From assembly GCA_026770585.1 (NCBI GenBank), contig MU646966.1, positions 249,862 to 261,163 of the forward strand: DNA of 11,302 nucleotides. The letters are read 5' to 3'. The position numbers were made by a program, and so were the translations under genes. This DNA is from Baffinella frigidus. Its lineage: Eukaryota; Cryptophyceae; Cryptomonadales; Baffinellaceae. The notes under the pieces were generated by a model. That model did no database searches. It was not told where the DNA came from and saw only the letters and a list, made by a program, of their open reading frames with translations. Shown here one piece after another: positions 6,168 to 11,302 of this stretch. How positions within the stretch are numbered: the stretch's first letter is position 1; every line of letters begins with the position of its first letter.

Positions 6168-6761
6168 TACATGTCATTTTACGCCCTGCGTCCATCTATT
6201 ATTTTCCCTTGAAAGCAGCAAAAGTTGCCGGAAATGCCCACAAATAATTGACCTTGACGGAAAAGTAACCGCAAGATATGTTTGAAATGTCTCCAAGATC
6301 CCGCCTAGCTCTCCCCCGTAGTTCGGATCACATTGTTTTTACACTCGCATCGCCTCTCACTCCGATGTCCCACAAGAGAATTCAAGAGGAGCCTGTTTAA
6401 AACCGATGTGATTTTAAAAGTGGGCATTTGTGTAGTAACTTTCGTTGATGCAAGGGGAGATGTCCACTTTCCCATGGTTGATGGGTTACGTAACTTTGCA
6501 AAATTAGCACAGTCACGAGGTTGGAATACCCTATCCTGGTACAGTGTTTTACAACCCCACATGTAAAAAGGTACCTCCAGCGTTCTCGAGTGGTCACTAC
6601 AGAGGAGATAGGAAATAATCTGCGTCGGAGGGGCCTACGGACACGCACTGCCCTAGGGTCCTGCGGTGGGACTGCTCCTAGCAGCCTAAACCCCCCCCAG
6701 GGACGATCTTGGTTCAGGTCGGATTTTTTTTCCCTGAAGTATTGTGTTGCAAAACACAAAC
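6168..6761. other. Unassigned stretch with one protein-like open segment
   Basis: No repeat family of this window covers most of it. On the plus strand a frame open to the TAA at 6564-6566 is preceded by a pyrimidine-rich tract ending CCCACAAG (about 6373). It reads DVILKVGICVVTFVDARGDV, then HFPMVDGLRNFAKLAQSRG and WNTLSWYSVLQ. The composition is protein-like, but I recognise no family, no ATG precedes it nearby, and no matching upstream exon is visible. It may be a terminal exon, a transposon fragment or chance. From 6628 to 6690 there is a GC-rich piece with CCCTAGGGTCCTGCGGTGGG that may be a decayed foldback core. Confidence 0.2.
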
Positions 6762-6897
6762 CTTTAGGTCCTTGAGGTTTTGATTTCTCCCAACATAGCC
6801 CAACGACACGCCCTTTCGTAGAAAGGACTGCAAAGAAAGCATTTTTGCTCTCGGATCGCGTTTAGCTCTCCAGTGCAGAGGCTCGTGAAGAGGGGAT
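6762..6897 (+). mobile_element. Interspersed element, core copy C
   Basis: Nearly complete core, running from CTTTAGGTCCTTGAGG through CTCTCGGATCGCGTTTAGC to GCTCGTGAAGAGGGGAT. A 1-base deletion relative to copy A (GTTTAGCTC instead of GTTTCAGCTC) shifts the minus-strand frame, which argues against coding. Confidence 0.85.
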
Positions 6898-6983
6898 AGA
6901 GGGTTGGTTCTTTTGGGTGCAGGGTCTTTGCGGAGTCCCCAACTGGGAACACGCTCGCACATTTTTTTACACCGGGAAAAGCC

Positions 6984-7083
6984 CTTTAGGTCCTTTAGGT
7001 TTTAGATGCTCCCAACATGGCCCAACGACACGCCTTTCCGTAGAAAAGATCTGCAGAGAAAGCATTTTTGCTTTCGGATCGCA
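6984..7083 (+). mobile_element. Interspersed element, copy D (truncated)
   Basis: It runs from CTTTAGGTCCTTTAGG to TTTCGGATCGCAT, with small changes (CATGGCCCAACG, AAAAGATCTGC). It then runs into a short tandem TTATTGACAC repeat at about 7083-7110. Confidence 0.85.
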
Positions 7084-7180
7084 TTGACACTTATTGACAC
7101 TTATTGACTTTATTCGAAAGAGAAATGCACGGCGCAGAATTGAGGCGAGCTTAGACTAAGAATCCGCGTTATCACCGGTC

Positions 7181-7429
7181 CTTTAGGTCCTTTAGGTTTT
7201 AATTTCTCCCAACATATGCCAACGACACGCCCTTCCGTAGAAAGAACTGCAAAGAAAGCATGTTTGCTTTCGGATCGCGTTTCGCTTTCCAGTGCAGAGG
7301 CTCGTGAAGAGGGAATACAGGGTGGCTCTCTTGGGGTGTTTGGAGGTATACCAATTGGTGACCATGCCCGCCCACGCACCGAACCCAAGTCAGCCTTTAT
7401 GAGGCTCATGGTATCCCATAGTCGAAGTC
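7181..7429 (+). mobile_element. Interspersed element, long copy E
   Basis: The core (7181-7317) is followed by a further 110 bp (CTTGGGGTGTTTG, CCAAGTCAGCCTTT, GAGGCTCATGGTATCCCAT). This tail is shared only with copy F, so the full element is probably about 250 bp and the other copies are 3' truncated. Confidence 0.85.
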
Positions 7430-7463
7430 TAAGGCAAGAAACTGTCTTTGGTGGTGCTATGGT

Positions 7464-7711
7464 CCTTTAGGTCCTTTAGGTTTTCAATGCTCCCAACATA
7501 TGCCAACGACACGCCCTTCCGTAGAAAGGACTGCAGAGAAAGCATTTTTGCTTTCGGATCGCGTTTCAGCTCTCCAGTGCAGAGGCTCGTGAAGAGGGGA
7601 TACAGGGCGGTTCTCTTGGGGTGTTTGAGTTAGACCAAAAAGGTACAGTCTCGCACACACACTGAACCCCAAGTCAGCCTTTAAGAGGCTCATGGTATCC
7701 CATGATTGAAG
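7464..7711 (+). mobile_element. Interspersed element, long copy F
   Basis: Same structure and length as copy E: core, then CTCTTGGGGTGTTTG, CCCCAAGTCAGCCTTT and GAGGCTCATGGTATCCCAT. E and F stand in direct orientation 283 bp apart, as in a segmental tandem duplication. Confidence 0.85.
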
Positions 7712-7947
7712 TATAAGAGCCCCAACCACGGATACCCCAGATGAAACAAGATTCCAGAAGGTGAGATGGGTTGTGTGGGGGGGTGAGGTGAGATCAGACA
7801 GACACCAAAGATGAAGGAGTTAAAGGGTCAGACAGAGAGGGGATTTGTAGAGGATCTCCCCCAATGTACAGTGAGGTATTGTGCGTGGCCTTGGTGTGTC
7901 AGTGGGAGTTAGCCAGGTTAAGTTCAGCCAAATGTCATAAAGACAGC

Positions 7948-7996
<49 letters not shown>

Positions 7997-8174
7997 CAGG
8001 TATAAAGCAACGAGTGTATCCATAGTCCCCCGCCTTTCAATAAGGTTCCCATCACTCCCCATCCCCGTTTGGCGCCTACGTTTGAGTGTCTCCACACTGT
8101 CTTCTTTTTAAGCTAGTCGTCATGTAGCCCTCTCCGTGAGGGTCTTCTTCCTTTCGTTCCTCCCCTCCTCGTTC
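7712..8174. other. Non-coding spacer with CAA microsatellite
   Basis: Apart from the microsatellite at 7947-7994 I see no gene or known repeat here. The flanks are purine-rich (GGTGAGGTGAGATCAGACAG). The minus frame across it encodes a run of cysteines purely from the microsatellite. Confidence 0.6.
7947..7994. repeat. (CAA)16 microsatellite
   Basis: Sixteen uninterrupted CAA units, likely length-polymorphic. Confidence 0.95.
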
Positions 8175-8276
8175 CTTTAGGTCCTTTAGGTTTTAATTTC
8201 GCCCAACATATGCCAACGACACGCCCTTCCGTAGAAAGGACTGCAGAGAAAGCATTTTTGCTCTCGGATCGCGTTT
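8175..8276 (+). mobile_element. Interspersed element, copy G (truncated)
   Basis: It runs from CTTTAGGTCCTTTAGG to CTCTCGGATCGCGTTT, then switches to unrelated sequence. It has the CATATGCCAACGAC variant shared with copies E and F. Confidence 0.85.
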
Positions 8277-8279
8277 GCT

Positions 8280-8849
8280 TTGTTTTTGTAAAGCGAAAAT
8301 AACGGGGAACTCCGATCACCGAATCCGCGAAAAAATGGGCTCCGTCCGCGTCGTTGCGCCCTCAGGGAAGCATCTTGCCTCCCACCGACTCGCGCTGCAT
8401 CCGTTGCGAACACCCAGTCCTGCGGCAACGCATCGGACGCTGTGCAGCCCGCGGAGGTCACTCCGGGAGGATGATGAGAGGAGGGGGAAAGGGGGGATAC
8501 AGCTGGGGCTCTCCTTCACCTCGGCGGCACAGCATCGCCGCGCGCTCTCTGGAACTGCTGGAGGGGCGGGCGGGGCGGGGGATGGTGTGATGGGTGCATC
8601 CTGCCCGCTGCGGTACCGGTACGGAGCAGCCGCGCTGGCGGATCCAGGGGTGGAAGAGATACCGGCACGGACGCTCCTGGTCCTGCCATCGCCCTCCAGA
8701 GGATCGAGAGAGGCAGCGTAGAGCGCGAGCGAGCCGACGACTTTTATGTCGGTGTTGGAGTTTGATTTGCCACCACCAGCCCTCAGAGTAGTGCAGCAAA
8801 TCCTCTTTGTCGGGACCCCGGATTTGCACCGCAGGTCGCCGGATTTCAT
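8280..8849. other. GC-rich block with overlapping open frames, unassigned
   Basis: Long frames are open on both strands. A plus frame runs from an ATG in good context (AAAAATGG, 8335) to TAG at 8721 (128 residues, MGSVRVVAPSG to SRGSREAA). A minus frame runs from an ATG at 8849 to 8316 (177 residues, rich in Ala, Ser and Pro), and a second minus frame overlaps it. Both minus frames look rich in G/C at third positions, so composition alone cannot choose the coding strand. No domain, signal peptide or membrane segment is recognisable, and the minus ATG lies inside a foldback arm. This may be one true exon or simply GC-rich sequence without stops. Confidence 0.25.
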
Positions 8850-9050
8850 AGGGAAACTCCCGGAAAGTTGGGTAGTTTCCCTACGGATTTAGGTAGGACC
8901 TACCTACCGTAGGCCGTTGGGCTCATAGGACCAAAATGTCCTAGGATTTTGGCCTACGGTAGGAGGTCCTAGGCAATGCCGTAGGAGAAACTACCGAACT
9001 TTCCAGGGGTTTTACGGCTAGATTCCGGCGACCTCCAGTACAAATCAGGG
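8817..9050. mobile_element. Large foldback element beside the GC-rich block
   Basis: The arms extend about 95 bp each. The outer part pairs GATTTGCACCGCAGGTCGCC with the 9023-9046 region. The inner part pairs GGAAAGTTGGGTAGTTTCC with the 8985-9004 region, and CCTACCGTAGG (8903-8913) with CCTACGGTAGG (8953-8963). The centre contains ATAGGACC and CCTAGG. Confidence 0.8.
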
Positions 9051-9151
9051 GGAGTGAAAAAGACGATTTCCTTCGATTCTGATGGCATTGGCATGCGACA
9101 GGGTATTAGCGTACTGCCATGGTGAACATCCCCTCTTCCCACCAGCAACCT

Positions 9152-9300
9152 TATCTCAGAAAAGGGATTTTAGAATCCGTTTTCTTAAGTCAATTCCCAT
9201 ACATATTCGTCAACTTATTCTGTTCTCTTCGCATAAGTTGACAGATTTATGGGGAAATTGACTCAAGAAAACGGATTTTAGAATCCCTTTTTTGAGATCA
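9152..9300. mobile_element. Foldback element of the TCTCAGAAAAGG family, copy 1
   Basis: The arms 9152-9217 and about 9234-9300 are imperfect inverted copies (TATCTCAGAAAAGGGATT and TTTTCTTAAGTCAATT against their complements). The element is flanked by a 13-bp direct repeat, CCCACCAGCAACC (9138-9150 and 9304-9316), which could be a target duplication. It shares termini and TTAAGTCAATTCCC with the element at 9812-9963. Confidence 0.8.
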
Positions 9301-9303
9301 AGT

Positions 9304-9410
9304 CCCACCAGCAACCCCAAGCAGCTCAAACCGGATCCTTGGAAGGAAATAAAAGAGCTTGGTTCATTCCTAGGATCCTACGGTAGGAAATCCCTAGGGA
9401 CCTAGGAAAT
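9304..9410 (+). repeat. Composite dispersed repeat, distal half
   Basis: It matches 1723-1828 in order: CACCAGCAACCC, GCAGCT, ACCGGATCCT, AAGG, then CCTACGGTAGGAAATCCC and TAGGGACCTAGG. It carries a CCTACGGTAGG core (9377-9387) within the inverted pair TTCCTAGGATCC and GGGACCTAGGAA. Confidence 0.65.
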
Positions 9411-9716
9411 TTAAAAAAGAGAAAGGATGTGACGTCGAGAGACCACGCCAGGTCGTAACTCCGAATGTCAGATACAAGTCTTATCTTAAATGTTGTACCC
9501 GGATCCGAAATTTTGTGTTCGGATCGGACGTGGAAAGGACGAGGAGCTGCGAAATCGATGGCGGCTACGTACCATTTAGTACCACGAAACGAACCGTTGC
9601 GTCCTGAAATTCCCAGTAATGACCTGCCGTGGTTCCTCCGATTTAGGTGAAAAACACTACTGGAGCGCCTCCTCCACCCCAAACCCAACTCCTGAGGGAC
9701 TGGGTTTAACCTCAAT
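9411..9716. other. Stretch without supported gene
   Basis: A minus-strand frame of 129 residues covers 9715-9326, but its end lies in the composite repeat and it has no recognisable domain. No other structure stands out. Confidence 0.5.
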
Positions 9717-9756
9717 CCTAAACCCTAAACCCTCAAACCTAAACCCCAAACCCTAA
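9717..9756. repeat. Degenerate telomere-like repeat (CCCTAAA type)
   Basis: About five imperfect units: CCTAAACCCTAAACCCTCAA, then ACCTAAACCCCAAACCCTAA. This is the complement of the TTTAGGG telomere repeat of plants and many algae and alveolates. It is too short and decayed to be an active chromosome end. Confidence 0.7.
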
Positions 9757-9760
9757 TTTA

Positions 9761-10832
9761 CGTGGCAGGTGGTCGGGGGCTTGCACAGGAATCTGGAAAC
9801 TCTCTCCCATTTTTATCTCAGAAAAGGAGTTCTAAAACTCATTTTCTTAAGTCAATTCCCCTTCAAATATGTCAACTTTTGCGTAGAGAAAAGAATAAGT
9901 TGACATATTTGAAGGGGAATTGACTTAAGAAAACGAGTTTTAGAACTCCTTTTCTGAGATAAATTTAGAGGGCATCCTTGTCTCGGTTTATTGTGGTTAC
10001 TAACTCGGTGCGCCCAGGCTCATCCCTGCTCTAAAGTTGACGGGTGTGTACCGCACACCCAGAACTTCAACTTGCGAATAGCCGGCCGACCCGACTGAGG
10101 CATCGCTGACCCTGAATGCGAATCTGGGTTGCCAATCTTCATGCCTTTCTTCTTCTTCTTTATTACTCTCGATACAGGTCCTAGATAGGCCCTTTAGCCT
10201 TGAGGTGAGTGATACAACGTCTATGAGCCTCAAGAACGAGCCCGCACCGGAAATGAAAATACTTCATGTACAGTTTGCTGACTATTCTCAAGTTGATAAT
10301 CAAGTTGACAATGTCAGGTGGTAGGGAGGGTTGTACGGGAATCTGGAGGTGATTTCTGCTCCTTAGAAGACACGCTTGCGGCTGACCGACTATTGCTAAG
10401 TTGACGTGCTGGGTTCCGCGGTACAAATCCGTCAACTTTGGAGAGAAAACGACCCCGGGCCTCCCAGATTGGTGAACCCAAATAGACTGAGATAACCCTA
10501 CTGAGATAACGACGGAGCTAACCCTGACCGAGATAACGACTGAGCTAACCCTAAATGCGTGGCAGGAGGTAGGGGAGTTGTACGGGAATGTGGAGGCGCT
10601 GTCCGCGCTAGAAGAAATGGTTGCGGCTGACTGACTATTGCTAAGTTGACATGCTGGATCCACGGTACGAATCCGTCAACTTTGGGGCGGAAAAGAGCCC
10701 GGGCCCACCAAATTGGTGAGCCCACACAGACTGATCCGCAATTGCCCTTTGTGCGTGGCAGGTGGTAGGGGGGTTGTACGGGAATGTGGAGGCGCTCTCC
10801 GCGCTAGAAGAAATGGTTGAAGCTGAGGAGGC
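9761..10832. repeat. Degenerate tandem array (units about 200-245 bp)
   Basis: Units start at 9761, 10313, 10557 and 10753 with GTGGCAGGTGGTAGGGGG-like sequence followed by TTGTACGGGAATGTGGAGG. The complete units continue CTATTGCTAAGTTGAC, an inverted pair AAGTTGAC..GTCAACTT, and CCCGGGCC. Spacing is 244 bp and then 196 bp; the difference is an internal tandem of GAGATAACGAC and GAGCTAACCCT at about 10486-10554. The first unit is interrupted by the foldback at 9812-9963, and 9964-10312 is diverged sequence with a related hairpin at about 10034-10074. No gene is supported. Confidence 0.75.
9812..9963. mobile_element. Foldback element of the TCTCAGAAAAGG family, copy 2, near-perfect arms
   Basis: The arms 9812-9878 and 9897-9963 are 67 bp each with a single mismatch, around an 18-bp loop. 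It has the same ends as the element at 9152-9300 but far less divergence, so it is younger or conserved. It interrupts the first unit of the tandem array. Confidence 0.92.
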
Positions 10833-10871
10833 GATTTATGGCGTGCGCCCAGTTGTGGTGAGTCACCACCC

Positions 10872-11102
10872 CCACATCCGTAGGGACCCCCCTATGTCCC
10901 TACGGGTTGCCTACCGTAGGGTCGTAGGTCTTATCGCTTAGGGGTTATTCCGAGTTAACCACACAGCGGACTACCAATGGATTTTGAATAACCCATAAGC
11001 GACGAGACCCACGACCCTACGGTAGGCAATCCGTAGGGACATAGAGGGGGTTCCTACGGATGTAAAAATCCGTAGGGACATAGAGGGGGTTCCTACGGAT
11101 GT
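10872..11102. mobile_element. Foldback element with a duplicated right end
   Basis: The left arm (about 10873-10950) and right arm (about 10984-11063) pair through CATCCGTAGGGAC, GCCTACCGTAGGGTCGT and AGCGATAAG or TTATCGCT. The terminal 35-40 bp (ATCCGTAGGGACATAGAGGG, then GGTTCCTACGGATGT) is present twice on the right, at 11029-11063 and 11069-11102. A similar 17-bp sequence flanks both sides (GTGCGCCCAGTTGTGGT at 10843, GTGCGCCCCGCTGTGGT at 11105). Confidence 0.85.
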
Positions 11103-11138
11103 GTGTGCGCCCCGCTGTGGTACTACTGCAAAGCCCGA

Positions 11139-11285
11139 GGGGAAGTCTCACAAGGATCCTTCCCGCTACTTTGAGCCATTTCCATCTCAAAAGGCAATTT
11201 CTGCCCCAAGGACGTGACCAAAATTCGTCACAATGCAGCCTATAAATTCTTGTAGTGTCGCGTCCAAAGAGTTTGAGACTTCCCC
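11139..11285. repeat. Short-armed inverted repeat
   Basis: GGGGAAGTCTCA (11139-11150) pairs with TGAGACTTCCCC (11274-11285). The interior shows no gene. It may be another foldback element with decayed inner arms. Confidence 0.55.
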
Positions 11286-11302
11286 TGTGGATTTGCGGTA
11301 GT

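Noticed and set aside
7820-8095. Cysteine-rich minus-strand protein
   Set aside because: The cysteine run is only the (CAA)16 microsatellite read as TGT codons.
9326-9715. 129-residue minus-strand open frame
   Set aside because: It ends in the composite repeat and foldback core, and no motif is recognisable.
10181-10663. 160-residue minus-strand open frame
   Set aside because: It is translated from the tandem array and its short internal repeat, giving repeated VRVSSVVISV peptides; no domain.

Overview
The window looks like repeat-dense nuclear DNA of a eukaryote with spliced genes, probably a single-celled alga or related protist (alveolate or stramenopile type). The evidence is a split gene with canonical GT/AG splice sites, a degenerate patch of plant/alga-type telomere repeat (CCCTAAA) near 9717-9756, a CAA microsatellite, and many short foldback (MITE-like) elements. 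There is no bacterial operon structure, rRNA, tRNA or CRISPR array that I can see. A chromerid- or dinoflagellate-like host is a guess from the protein type and the telomere motif, not a demonstrated identity.

Only one gene is well supported. It is on the minus strand, with exon 1 at 2404-1960 and exon 2 at 245 to about 139. It encodes the N-terminal membrane part of a bestrophin-like (RFP-TM/UPF0187-type) anion channel and runs off the low-coordinate end of the window. The intron of about 1.7 kb (246-1959) is packed with foldback elements, a composite dispersed repeat in both orientations and a perfect 26-bp palindrome. Upstream of the gene (2405-2960) is a duplicated segment of about 70 bp that may be promoter or leader.

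From about 3040 to 8280 the sequence is a patchwork of short tandem repeats, palindrome clusters and foldback elements. Through it run at least seven plus-strand copies of one interspersed element (core 100-137 bp, longest copies about 250 bp), several minus-strand or diverged relatives, and one copy split by a nested foldback insertion. A GC-rich block at 8280-8850 holds overlapping open frames on both strands that I cannot assign. From 8817 to the end there are four large inverted repeats, the telomere-like patch, and a degenerate tandem array (9761-10832) with units of about 200-245 bp.

The most unusual theme is that otherwise dissimilar foldback elements carry the same quasi-palindromic core, CCTAC(C/G)GTAGG. 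It occurs at least nine times and is usually accompanied by CCTAGG or CCCTAGGGACCT blocks. Most long open frames in the window are by-products of these repeats rather than genes.
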